Source: PKWO01 sp036384915 (lineage in GTDB: Bacteria > Pseudomonadota > Gammaproteobacteria > Burkholderiales > Burkholderiaceae_D). From it: a DNA stretch of 32,988 nt. Below are positions 1 to 8,400 of the stretch, one piece after another. A program made the position numbers and the translations under genes. The DNA is taken from positions 1-32,988 of the forward strand of contig DASVLJ010000036.1 in NCBI GenBank assembly GCA_036384915.1. The letters are read 5' to 3'. The stretch's first letter is position 1; every line of letters starts with the position of its first letter. The notes beneath the pieces are model-generated. The model was not told the DNA's origin, ran no database searches, and saw only the letters and a list, made by a program, of their open reading frames with translations.

Positions 1-56
1 TCCAGAATGTCCTGCCAGCGCGCTTGGCGTTGTGTTTGTGCCGAGCCTGTCGCCAT
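1..56 (-). CDS. 5' end of a putative IS66 accessory (TnpA-like) protein, partial
   Basis: An ATG at 56-54 opens a frame that runs out of the window after 18 codons. The peptide contains RQARWQDIL, which resembles the first residues of small IS66 accessory proteins, where an R-x-x-W segment precedes an 'SGLSQ..(Y/F)C' motif; that later motif would lie outside the window. A GGGGGA Shine-Dalgarno-like tract sits about 5 bases upstream, inside a possible C5/G5 hairpin (62-85). With only 18 residues the identity is tentative. The main support is the IS-like terminus 83 bp upstream. Confidence 0.45.
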   Translation of the reverse strand, partial: MATGSAQTQRQARWQDIL

Positions 57-139
57 GATATCCCCCGCGTGATTTAATGTGGGGGCATGATGCCGGCTGT
101 CTTGCGCGAAATCTATAACGCCGCTGGATTACCGCTTAC
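1..139 (-). mobile_element. End of an IS66-family-like insertion sequence (partial)
   Basis: Read on the minus strand, base 139 begins GTAAGCGGTAATCC. IS66-family elements typically start with GTAA, often GTAAGCG. The boundary falls exactly where the sensor kinase frame stops looking like an ATPase domain: residues up to A627 (codon 142-140) fit the family, and the next eight codons before the stop do not. A small ORF starting at base 56, about 83 bp inside the end, fits the usual IS66 layout. The family normally makes 8-bp target duplications, so GGCGATGC (140-147, plus) should recur beyond the other end, which is outside the window. The family call is inference from terminus, position and ORF start; no transposase domain is visible. 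Confidence 0.6.
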
Positions 140-2020
140 GGCGATGCTGACGTGATAGGAGTCCGCCAAGGCAGCCACACTGACGGAAACCGCAGCATGG
201 GTTCCTTTTGCCGGATCGCTGTATTTGATTGCGTTGGAGAGCAGATTGGAAATCACTCGTCCCAATAAAACCCGATCGCTTTTCACTGCAGGCGATTCCT
301 TCCTTCTGAATTTTGTGCGAATGATCACACCACGCTCGTCCGCGAGCGGTTGCAGCGAAACGATAAGTTCGTCGATCAGCTCGTCCAAGTGAAAAGACGA
401 ATATTCGGCGGAAACCAGGCCATATTCCAGGCGGGACAATTCGAGGACCGAGTTAAACGATGTGCGCATCGCTTGAGTCGCTATTTGTGCCGTGCCTATC
501 AACTCCTTGCATTTGGACATGTCGTCCTTGGAGGCCGCCTGCTTCATCGCTTCCAGCAAGTTGCTGATGGCTTGCATGGGCTGCCTGAGGTCATGCGCTG
601 CCTCAGCGACGAACTTCGACTTGTTTTTGTTTTCCAAATGCGCTTTTCGGCGGAGGATTTCTTTTTTCCTTACCAAGGCATACGCGATCGATATCACTAT
701 GATTAGAGCGGCCAATCCAACAATTCGTTGCAAATTCTTGTTTTCGATTTCAATTTTTTGAAACCGATTTTCCTGCTCCAACTTTTCCATTTGTTTTTGA
801 CGTTCCGCCGCGTCGAATTTGGCCTGCATTTCAGCGAGTGTGCGGTCATGATTTTTGCGCAAAAGGCTATCTTTCAAATCGCGCTGCTGCTGCATGGCCT
901 TTAATGCTTCCTTATATAGGCCGCCTTTCTCGTACGCGAGAGCCATCTCGCCAAGCACATCCGCAACCGCCGGATCCTCATTGGCGTTGTGCAGGAAGTC
1001 GATGACGGAATTGACCTCCTCTTCGCCGCGCTGCACCGCCCCCATGCCTATATGACAAAAACCGACATTTTTACCAATGTCGGTCAACAAGTCCTCGTCT
1101 TTCAACTGCTTGGCCAAGCCTTCAGCTTCCTCAGCCAGCTTAATGCAGTCGCCGAACAGATTTTGCTTAAATGCAATGTTGGACAACCCTCCCAGAGACG
1201 CAGCCTCACCGGACCGGTCCGAGATTTTTCGCGCAATGGTCAAAGCATCAGTGAACGATATTTTTGCATCCGCGAATTTTTCCAGCTGGGAATAAGCGGC
1301 ACCGCGGGTAAGCGCCAAGCTAAGCAGGATATACTGCGCGTCTATCCGCTCGGCGATTTCCCGTGCTTTTTCGTTGTACTCCAGCGCCAAGTCCGGGTTC
1401 TTCATGGTCTCATAGAGAGTACCGATATTATTCATGGCCGCTGCGCGGCGCATTTCATCTCTTTGTTCATGCCCTTCGAGCATGGAAAGAGCAATCAACG
1501 CATGTTGCAAGGCGAGCGGAAAGTCGCCGAGATCTCCGTAGATATGCCCCGCTATGTCGTTCGTGGAACCGATCAGTTTTTTATCACCTGTTTGCTGGGC
1601 GATATTCAATGCTTGCTCTATGTTCAGAACCGCATCGATGGTTTTTCCATCACTCAGGTCGAGCAACGCCCCTTCACCGAAAACAAACGTTCTCGCCCAG
1701 TCATCGTGATAAGCCGAACCGAACTCCGCAAGCTCTTGGTTAAACTTCCTTGCCTGGGCGTGATCATGTTTATTAAGGTACATATCGACTAGCGCTGCAA
1801 GCACTTTGCGTCGGTCGACCTGCGTTGCCGAAGCAGGAAGGTGCTCTTTCAGTGCCAGGAGACGCTTGACGGCTTGGTCTTGGTCGGTGCCAAACAGGAT
1901 TTGTAAGCGCGCCACTTCAGCTTGAATTGGTGACGGAACCGCCTCTTCCGCAGATGCTTTCATTGGAGCGAACGACACCAATATAAACATCAAGCAGAGC
2001 ATGCTGATGCGAAGCGACAT
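113..2020 (-). CDS. TPR-repeat sensor histidine kinase, C-terminally truncated by an IS
   Basis: The 635-aa product has a signal peptide (about 1-24, ending ASA-EE), a periplasmic region of tetratricopeptide-like helices (about 25-400) and a charged coiled coil (about 385-430). A single membrane span (433-450) leads to a cytoplasmic HisKA segment with H476 in HDLRQP. The ATPase domain starts with an N-box (NLLSNAIKY, N596) but ends at residue 627, before the D-x-G-x-G box and the rest of the nucleotide pocket. The last eight residues and the stop come from the inserted element, so this is probably a broken kinase unable to bind ATP. The start at 2020 is chosen because AAAGGA lies about 9 bases upstream and a signal peptide follows; an in-frame ATG at 2272 lacks such support. 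No response regulator is adjacent. Confidence 0.85.
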   Translation of the reverse strand: MSLRISMLCLMFILVSFAPMKASAEEAVPSPIQAEVARLQILFGTDQDQAVKRLLALKEHLPASATQVDRRKVLAALVDMYLNKHDHAQARKFNQELAEFGSAYHDDWARTFVFGEGALLDLSDGKTIDAVLNIEQALNIAQQTGDKKLIGSTNDIAGHIYGDLGDFPLALQHALIALSMLEGHEQRDEMRRAAAMNNIGTLYETMKNPDLALEYNEKAREIAERIDAQYILLSLALTRGAAYSQLEKFADAKISFTDALTIARKISDRSGEAASLGGLSNIAFKQNLFGDCIKLAEEAEGLAKQLKDEDLLTDIGKNVGFCHIGMGAVQRGEEEVNSVIDFLHNANEDPAVADVLGEMALAYEKGGLYKEALKAMQQQRDLKDSLLRKNHDRTLAEMQAKFDAAERQKQMEKLEQENRFQKIEIENKNLQRIVGLAALIIVISIAYALVRKKEILRRKAHLENKNKSKFVAEAAHDLRQPMQAISNLLEAMKQAASKDDMSKCKELIGTAQIATQAMRTSFNSVLELSRLEYGLVSAEYSSFHLDELIDELIVSLQPLADERGVIIRTKFRRKESPAVKSDRVLLGRVISNLLSNAIKYSDPAKGTHAAVSVSVAALADSYHVSIAVSGNPAAL

Positions 2021-2047
2021 GGCTTCAAATCCTTTCAGGAGAGCTCC

Positions 2048-2068
2048 AGAAGCAACCTCGTTGCTTCT
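2048..2068 (-). other. Perfect hairpin in the kinase leader
   Basis: AGAAGCAA and TTGCTTCT are exact inverted repeats around a 5-base loop (CCTCG). The hairpin lies 28 bp upstream of the kinase ATG. It could be an operator or an mRNA stem-loop; no T-tract follows, so it is not a classic terminator. Confidence 0.4.
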
Positions 2069-2260
2069 ACCGCCGCAAAAATTCGAGAGGGATCCAATCA
2101 GTCTGACGGGATAGTCAACGGAATTTGCCACGCGGTCTTTCCGAATCTGGAATTGACCACTGCGTCGTGCGGCACCAACGAGTGGCGCAAGACTGCGCCT
2201 TGTCGAGAATACCCCAACCGGACGTCCACGCAGGCTATTCAGATAAGTAGGGATAGAGAA

Positions 2261-2289
2261 AGTAAAGCGCATTCAGTTATTGTCGTCAA
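2261..2289 (-). promoter_or_regulatory. Candidate sigma-70 promoter for the sensor kinase
   Basis: On the minus strand TTGACG (2289-2284) is followed after 17 bases by TTTACT (2266-2261). The first matches five of six -35 consensus positions and the second four of six -10 positions. Transcription would start near 2254, giving a leader of about 230 nt before the ATG at 2020. This would exclude the upstream ATG at 2272 as a start. Confidence 0.35.
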
Positions 2290-2426
2290 GTTTACAGTGC
2301 GGCTATCAGTCGCTATGGAACAGAACAAGACCTGCCAACTTTGACAGCTTGTTTTATACAACAAATTTTGATACGCAAAACCAAGTAATGCAACACCTGG
2401 CACCTGAACCGGAGCCCAAGCGCACT

Positions 2427-3596
2427 CTACGGACCGTATGCCGGTTTCGGCCACAGCCCCGCCGGGCGGGCCAGCATGATCAGCACCATGGCGCCGCCCA
2501 GCATGGCCACGCGCATGATCTCGGCCGAAACCAGAACCTCGCCGAAGGCCGCACGCTGCAGCGGCTCGACTACGTGACGCAAGACTTCGGGCAGCGCCGC
2601 CAACAGCAGCGCCCCGAGGATCACACCGGGCACGTGTCCCATGCCGCCCAGCACTACCATGGCCAGGATGGTGATCGACTCGGAGAGCGAAAACGATTCC
2701 GGTGAAATGAACCCCTGGAACGAGGCGAACATCGACCCGGCCACGCCGCCGAAAGAGGCGCCCATGGCGAAGGCGATCAGCTTGACGTTGCGCGTGTTGA
2801 TGCCCATCGCCATGGCCGCCATTTCATCCTCGCGTATGGCCAGGAAGGCGCGGCCCAGGCGCGAGTGCTGCAGCCGGGCGGTAACGAAAATGATCGCCGC
2901 GCACAGGGCAAGAAAGAGAAAATAATAAGCATTCACCGACGGCATGGCGTAGGCGCCCATTTGCAAGTCGCCGTGCGTCTCCACGCCGCCGTGCAGCGGC
3001 ACGCCCAGGACACTGACCGGGTCGATCATGTTGATGCCGCGCGACCCCTCGGTGAGATTGATCGGGTCGCTCAGGTTGACGATCAGGAGCCGGATGACCT
3101 CGCCGAAACCCAGGGTCACCATGGCGAGATAGTCGCCACGCAGCTTGAGCGTGGGCGCGCCGAGCAAGGCCCCGAGCGTCCCCGCCGCCAGGGCACAGAG
3201 CGGCACAATGAACCAGGCGGGCAGGTGAAGGCCGTGTTGCGCCACGTCCGGGCCGCACAAAGCCAGCAACACCTTGCCGGCATCGGGAAAATGTTGGGCC
3301 AGGGATTCCAGCGTCGACGCGAACTGAGGCGAAGCCAGCAAGCCGGTAAGATAGGCACCCATCGCATAGAAAGCCACATAGCCGAGGTCGAGCAAGCCGG
3401 CAAAGCCGACCACGATGTTCAAGCCAAGTGCGAGCATGATGTACAACAGGGCGCAATCCATGATGCGCACCCAGGAATTGCCAAAATTGGCGGCAACGAA
3501 GGGGAACAGCAATAGCAGCGCCAGCAGCGCAAACAATTGCCATCTCGGTGCCCACGTCACACCCGGCCTTCTCCTTGCCCATGTCGTGCCCGGCAT
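2427..3596 (-). CDS. livM: Branched-chain amino acid ABC transporter permease LivM
   Basis: The 389-aa polytopic inner-membrane protein would pair with LivH to form the channel of the high-affinity leucine/isoleucine/valine (or related amide/urea) ABC importer. Family hallmarks include LGYVAFYAMGAYLTGLL near residues 75-100 and the cytoplasmic-loop motif GDYLAMVTLGFGE near 150-165, with multiple hydrophobic spans throughout. The start at 3596 is preferred because AGGGAGA sits about 6 bases upstream; the frame stays open to an ATG at 3725 without family-like sequence. No livH, livG, livF or binding-protein gene is next to it on either side, unlike the usual operon, so it may serve partners encoded elsewhere or be a displaced paralogue. 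Substrate specificity cannot be read from the sequence. Confidence 0.9.
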   Translation of the reverse strand: MPGTTWARRRPGVTWAPRWQLFALLALLLLFPFVAANFGNSWVRIMDCALLYIMLALGLNIVVGFAGLLDLGYVAFYAMGAYLTGLLASPQFASTLESLAQHFPDAGKVLLALCGPDVAQHGLHLPAWFIVPLCALAAGTLGALLGAPTLKLRGDYLAMVTLGFGEVIRLLIVNLSDPINLTEGSRGINMIDPVSVLGVPLHGGVETHGDLQMGAYAMPSVNAYYFLFLALCAAIIFVTARLQHSRLGRAFLAIREDEMAAMAMGINTRNVKLIAFAMGASFGGVAGSMFASFQGFISPESFSLSESITILAMVVLGGMGHVPGVILGALLLAALPEVLRHVVEPLQRAAFGEVLVSAEIMRVAMLGGAMVLIMLARPAGLWPKPAYGP

Positions 3597-3952
3597 CGGC
3601 TGTCTCCCTGTCGCAGATGGAATCTTTACCGCAATGGTAGGCAGGCGCCAGCCAAAGAGTGTTCGTATTTTTTTGAACTTGCCGGAATTTTGATTGGCAG
3701 CTAAAGGGTGAAAATCCGGGGGCAAAAACAGCCTGACAAATGCGAGCTGCGTCCGTTGCGGCGCGCTTCCGGATATGGAGCAGCACGTCGAGCAAAGGCG
3801 GGGAAGCAGATCGCTCTACGGAATGCGCAAAGCCGGGCGATGGCCATTTTCACAATTGCGCCGCCTTCGTTCGCGGGAAAGCGCTCGATGGCAAGTCCCG
3901 GCGCGTCGATGGCCCGGGCCTGCTTTTTTCCCGCAGGTGCGAAGGGCATGAT
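3597..3952. other. 356-bp intergenic region upstream of livM
   Basis: Only overlapping low-quality frames occur here and none looks like livH or another transporter gene. The part near livM contains an A-rich patch and the livM ribosome-binding site. I see no clear promoter, terminator or repeat; a CCTGC/GCAGG pair near 3920-3938 encloses the T-run instead of preceding it. Confidence 0.5.
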
Positions 3953-4174
3953 TTACTGCGGTACGCCCTCTTTGCGGCAACGCGAATCCGAATACGGCCC
4001 CTGGACCTTGTCCCAGATTTCGCCTGGCGAATTCTGGGAGCAAAGGATGGTGTGGTTGATGCGATGCTGCCAGCGGTACCAAGGCGCGGCCGAGGCGTGC
4101 GCGGCCCAGGCCGCGGTCAGGGCCGCGGCGGCAGCGACGGCCGACGCGGCCAGTTTGAAACTACGGCGTTCCAT
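3953..4174 (-). CDS. Small secreted protein of unknown function
   Basis: The 73-aa product starts with a signal peptide (MERRSFKLAASAV... cleaved about residue 29 after HASA), so the mature part is about 44 residues and probably periplasmic. The mature part has two cysteines (in LCSQ and SRC), aromatic residues (PWYRW) and the stretch SPGEIWDKVQGPYSDSRC, which could close one disulfide. It begins 14 nt before the end of the HDOD gene with a strong AAGGA site 6 bases ahead of its ATG, so the two genes are probably co-transcribed and translationally coupled. I do not recognise a named family, and nothing in the sequence reveals a catalytic role. Support for a real gene is the signal peptide, the Shine-Dalgarno site and the tight coupling. 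Confidence 0.7.
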   Translation of the reverse strand: MERRSFKLAASAVAAAAALTAAWAAHASAAPWYRWQHRINHTILCSQNSPGEIWDKVQGPYSDSRCRKEGVPQ

Positions 4175-5000
4175 TGGTTTCCTTGTCTTTCGGCTTGATC
4201 CACGACATCAATTCCTCGTGGCTGATGTTGAGCAGCTTTTCGATGGCGGCGTAGTCGTCAGGCAGCGCCGGGTCGTCCCAGCCGTTGGCCGAGTGGCGCG
4301 CCAGGTCGACGGCGAGCTTGACGTTTTTCACGCGCGAATTCTCGGCGTGCGCGTCGTCCATCAATTGGGTCAGCAATTCGGGCAGATGCCAGTGCTGGCA
4401 TAGCGCCAGTTGCAGGTCCAGCAGGTGGAAGCCCAGGACATGCTCCTGGATCTGGGCGCTTCTCGCGGTCGGGTTGGCTTTTTTCAGCACCTGGATTTCC
4501 ATCGCCTTTTGCGGCGCAAAACACAAGAGCGCAATCTCGGCCACATCGTGCAGGAGTGCGGCGACGGAAATTTCCTCGGCGCGCTTGTCATAGCGCCAAG
4601 TGGCCCAATTAAAGGCCCAGCGCTGTGCCACCTGTGCCCGCTTGACCACCTGTATCAATCGCAGCAGGGCTTGCGGATGCTGCTTCAAGGCGTCTTCGAT
4701 CACGTCGAGTTTTTCGAAATGGCGAAAGAAGGGATTGATGCCCAGCATGATGACGGCATTGCCGACCGTGGTGATTTCCTGCATCTGGCGCTTGCCCACC
4801 GCCTCGTGCAGATAGGACAGCACGCGCAGCGTCATCAAGGGATCGTGCAGCACGAACTGGGTAATTTCGCGCGCATTGATCCAGTCGATGCGCTTGTGCG
4901 CATCGACCATGCTGCGGAGAGTCTGGCGCAAGACCGGCACCTGTTGCGCGCCCAGCACATTGACCCATGCCTGGACCTTGGTCTCCTGCGCCTGGTCCAT
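4161..5000 (-). CDS. HDOD domain protein
   Basis: The 279-aa soluble protein shows an HDOD fold: an N-terminal helical part with LHDPLMTLRVLSY and GNAVIMLGINPFF (about 50-110), then AALLHDVAEIALL (about 160-180). HDOD proteins are HD-superfamily relatives usually regarded as non-catalytic signalling or regulatory modules, often tied to stress or c-di-GMP pathways. The H-D pair persists here, but other metal ligands cannot be assigned without alignment. The start at 5000 has GGAG 7 bases upstream; an in-frame ATG at 5051 would overlap the YciI-like gene. It is the middle gene of a minus-strand unit, 16 bp after the YciI-like gene and overlapping the small secreted protein gene by 14 nt. Confidence 0.85.
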   Translation of the reverse strand: MDQAQETKVQAWVNVLGAQQVPVLRQTLRSMVDAHKRIDWINAREITQFVLHDPLMTLRVLSYLHEAVGKRQMQEITTVGNAVIMLGINPFFRHFEKLDVIEDALKQHPQALLRLIQVVKRAQVAQRWAFNWATWRYDKRAEEISVAALLHDVAEIALLCFAPQKAMEIQVLKKANPTARSAQIQEHVLGFHLLDLQLALCQHWHLPELLTQLMDDAHAENSRVKNVKLAVDLARHSANGWDDPALPDDYAAIEKLLNISHEELMSWIKPKDKETNGTP

Positions 5001-5016
5001 CTTGTGCTCCAAGATG

Positions 5017-5319
5017 TCAGGCCACACGCATGGGCGTGGCGGCATCGTCACCGACCACGGTGTTCCACTGGCGCACGCGCCAGCTCTTGACCAGGCCGTT
5101 CTTGACGTAGGGGTCGGCCTTGGCGAAAAACTCCACCCGGTCCGGGCTATCGCATTCGAACAGCAGCATGGCCTGGTCGGTCGGCTCGCTCAGTGCGCCG
5201 GCCAACACGAGGCCCAGGGTTTCCTTGGCCTTCCAGGCCAGTTCGAGATGGGCGGCACGGAAATCGGGCCGGCGTTGCAGGTAATCGTCGGCCAGGTCGT
5301 ATATCAAGAGGTAATGCAT
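5017..5319 (-). CDS. YciI-like protein
   Basis: The 100-aa product begins MHYLLIYDLADDYLQRR and shows the YCII pattern: a central LAGALSEP segment, then AMLLFECDSPDRVEFFAKADPYVKNGLV split by a short turn, and a final W-x-V-x-x-W strand. YciI-like proteins are small dimeric alpha/beta-barrel proteins with a His/Asp pocket whose function is mostly unknown; some are fused to enzymes or linked to signalling. The start at 5319 is supported by CGGAGAA just upstream; the frame is open further up to 5445 but that part resembles no YciI protein. It is first in the YciI-HDOD-small protein unit and divergent from the large transglutaminase gene. Confidence 0.85.
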   Translation of the reverse strand: MHYLLIYDLADDYLQRRPDFRAAHLELAWKAKETLGLVLAGALSEPTDQAMLLFECDSPDRVEFFAKADPYVKNGLVKSWRVRQWNTVVGDDAATPMRVA

Positions 5320-5346
5320 AAGGTTCTCCGATTCATCTCTGTCTCC

Positions 5347-5375
5347 ACTGTACCATCTGCGCGGCATGTGTACAA
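5347..5375 (-). promoter_or_regulatory. Candidate promoter for the YciI-HDOD unit
   Basis: On the minus strand TTGTAC (5375-5370), a 17-bp spacer and TACAGT (5352-5347) give a weak sigma-70-like pair, placing the start site about 20 nt before the ATG at 5319. The matches are modest. Confidence 0.3.
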
Positions 5376-5395
5376 AGCATGACATTTTCATGACC

Positions 5396-5426
5396 TTGAT
5401 GTCGCCCTTGCAATTGCAGGTATGAT
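5396..5426 (+). promoter_or_regulatory. Candidate promoter for the transglutaminase/DUF2126 gene
   Basis: TATGAT (5421-5426) is a good -10 match, with TTGATG (5396-5401) at a long 19-bp spacing. Transcription would start about 40 nt before the ATG at 5475. A 10-bp palindrome, TGCAATTGCA, lies between the two boxes and could bind a dimeric regulator. Confidence 0.3.
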
Positions 5427-5474
5427 TTGTGCATAGCCGCAACATGCTTTTACTATCGAAGAAAGGTGTTCTTC

Positions 5475-8400
5475 ATGGCAATTCGTGTCGCCCTGCACCA
5501 TAAGACGAGCTACCGCTACGACAGGCTGGTCGGGCTCTCCCCTCATGAAGTGAGGCTGCGCCCGGCGCCGCATGCGCGCACCCCCATCCTGTCCTACTCC
5601 CTGGGCATCAAGCCCAAGCAGCATTTCATCAATTGGCAGCAAGACCCTTACGGCAATTTCATTGCGCGGCTGGTGTTCCCCGAGAAGACCGATGAATTGG
5701 AGATCACGGTCGATCTCGTGGCCGACATGACGGCAATCAATCCCTTCGACTTTTTTATCGAAACCGGTGCGGAAACCTTTCCCTTCACTTATGAGGAGCG
5801 CCTGCTTGAGGAGCTGGCGCCCTATATGCGTGCAGAACCGGCCGGGCCGCGGCTCGAAGCCTGGCTCTCCGCCGCGCGCCAGGAACTGCTGGAACCCGGG
5901 ATGCGCACGATCGACTTTCTGGTCCACCTGAACCAACGCATGGAAAGGCAGATCGATTACCTGGTGCGCATGGAACCGGGCGTGCAAACCCCGGAACAGA
6001 CGCTGGAAAAGGCTTCCGGCTCCTGCCGCGATTCGGGTTGGCTGCTGGTGCAGGCCTTGCGCCGTTTTGGGCTGGCCGCGCGCTTCGTGTCGGGTTACCT
6101 GATCCAGTTGACCACCGACGTGAAGGCGCTCGACGGCCCCTCGGGCACGGAGACGGACTTCACCGACTTGCATGCCTGGGCTGAAGTCTATATCCCCGGA
6201 GCCGGCTGGATCGGTCTCGACCCCACTTCGGGCATGCTGGCCGGCGAAGGCCACATCCCGCTGGCCTGCACCGCCATGCCCGGTTCGGCGGCGCCGGTGA
6301 TCGGTTCCATCAGCGAAGCCGCCAAGGATGAATTCAGCCACGAGATGCACGTTACGCGCATCCACGAAGATCCGCGCGTGACCAAGCCTTACAGCGAGGA
6401 AGACTGGGCCGCGATCGATGCGCTGGGCAAGAAGGTCGATCTGGACCTGCAAGCCTTCGACGTGCGCCTGACCCAGGGCGGCGAGCCGACCTTCGTCTCG
6501 ATCGACGACATGGACGGCGCCGAATGGAATACCGCCGCGCACGGCGACAACAAACGCCGCCTCGCGCACGACCTGACGCGCCGGCTCAAAGGCAAGTTCG
6601 CCCCGGGCGGCTTGCTGCATTATGGCCAGGGCAAGTGGTACCCGGGCGAACCGCTGCCGCGCTGGGCCTTCAACATCTATTGGCGCGCCGACGGCCAGCC
6701 GATGTGGCGCGACCCGGCGCTGTTTTCCGTCGCCGGAGAAAACGACGGCTACGGCCCGGCCTTGGCACAGCGCTTTTCGCGCGAACTGGAGCGCGCCTTG
6801 GGCCTGGCAGACGGCAGCATGATCCCGGCCTTTGAAGATGTGCTGCACTACACGGCGCTGGAACAGCGCCTGCCGGTCAACATCGATCCCCTCAAAGCCG
6901 ATCTCGAGGACGGCGAAGAGCGCCGCCGCCTGGCCAGGCTGCTCGAACGCGGACTCGGCACCGTATCGGGCTACGTCCTGCCATTGCGCGCACTCGATGC
7001 TTCCACGGCGCGCCACGCCAGGTGGCAAACCAGCCGCTGGCCCCTGCGCCGCGAACACCTGTACCTGATCCCGGGCGATTCGCCGCTCGGCCTGCGCCTG
7101 CCCCTGGCCACCCTGCCCTGGGTCGCGCCCGCAGAACGCCTCCAGGAATTCGAGCTCGATCCCTATGCGCCGCGGGCGCCGCTCGGACCTGTCTCTGCTC
7201 CGCCCCCGGCGCACGCGGTCATGCACGCGACGCGCGCCTCGCCGCAAATGCAGGGTACCGGCCTGCCGCCCCCACCGGCCATGAGCGACGTGATCCACAC
7301 CGCGCTATGCGTGGAAGTGCGCGATGGCCGGCTGCACGTGTTCATGCCGCCCTTGCACCGCATCGAGGATTATCTCGACTTGCTCTCCGTCATCGAGGGT
7401 TGCGCCGCGCGACTCCAGCTCAAGCTCTTGATCGAAGGCTATACGCCGCCGCGCGATGCGCGCATCAAGCTGCTCTCGGTCACGCCGGACCCAGGCGTAA
7501 TCGAGGTCAACGTGCATCCCGCCTCGAATTGGGAAGAATTGGTGCACGTCACCACCACGCTATACGAGGAGGCGCGCCAGGCGCGCCTGGGCACGGAAAA
7601 ATTCATGCAGGATGGGCGCCATACCGGCACCGGCGGCGGCAACCATGCGACGCTGGGCGGCGCAACGCCTGCCGACAGCCCCATGCTGCGCCGGCCCGAC
7701 GTGCTCAAGAGCCTGATCACGTATTGGCAAAACCACCCGGCGCTGTCTTACCTGTTCTCGGGCACCTTCATCGGCCCGACCAGCCAGGCGCCGCGCGTGG
7801 ACGAGGCTCGCGACGACAACTTGTACGAACTCGCCATCGCCTTCCAGCAGATGGAGCAAGTATTGCCCGGCCTGACCGAGAGCGAGCGTCCCTGGCTGGT
7901 GGACCGGCTGTTGCGCAACCTGCTGGTCGATTTGACAGGCAATACGCATCGTGCCGAATTCTCGATCGACAAGCTCTATTCGCCCGAAGGCCCGACCGGG
8001 CGGCTCGGTTTGGTCGAGTTCCGCGCCTTCGAAATGCCGCCCCATGCGCGCATGAGCCTGGTGCAGATGCTGCTGTTGCGCGCCCTGGTGGCGCGCTTCT
8101 GGCGCAAGCCCTACGAAGGCAGGCTGGTGCACTGGGGCACGGGCTTGCACGATCGCTGGATGCTGCCGCATTTCGTGGCGCAAGACATGGAGGACGTCGT
8201 GCGCGATTTGAACCGGCACGGCTATGCCTTCAAACCGCACTGGTTTGACGCCTTCACGGAGTTCCGCTTCCCGCGTTATGGCACGGTGGCCTACGAGGGT
8301 GTGGAACTTGAGCTGCGCCAGGCAATCGAACCCTGGCATGTGCTGGGCGAGGAAATGGGAAGCGGCGGTACGGCGCGCTACGTCGATTCCTCGGTCGAAC

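Larger units (their letters stand above)
2021..2426. other. 406-bp intergenic region between livM and the truncated kinase
   Basis: No convincing gene is present. It holds the candidate kinase promoter (2261-2289) and a leader with a perfect hairpin (2048-2068), both annotated separately. No T-tailed terminator was found just past the livM stop. The stretch is visibly more AT-rich than the genes to its right. Confidence 0.6.

Noticed and set aside
113..139. Simple frameshift as the cause of the kinase truncation
   Set aside because: The sequence further down on the minus strand does not continue an ATPase domain in the stretch examined, and the break coincides with GTAAGCG, so an insertion explains it better.
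2021..2272. N-terminal extension of the kinase to the ATG at 2272
   Set aside because: The extension is not family-like, would bury the signal peptide, lacks a ribosome-binding site and would begin upstream of the likely transcription start.
3911..3938. Terminator after the small secreted protein gene
   Set aside because: The CCTGC/GCAGG pair encloses the T-run in its loop instead of preceding it, so it lacks terminator structure on either strand.
5388..7298. Long minus-strand frame opposite the transglutaminase/DUF2126 gene
   Set aside because: It is antisense to a well-supported gene with a complete catalytic triad and has the composition expected of a high-GC shadow frame.
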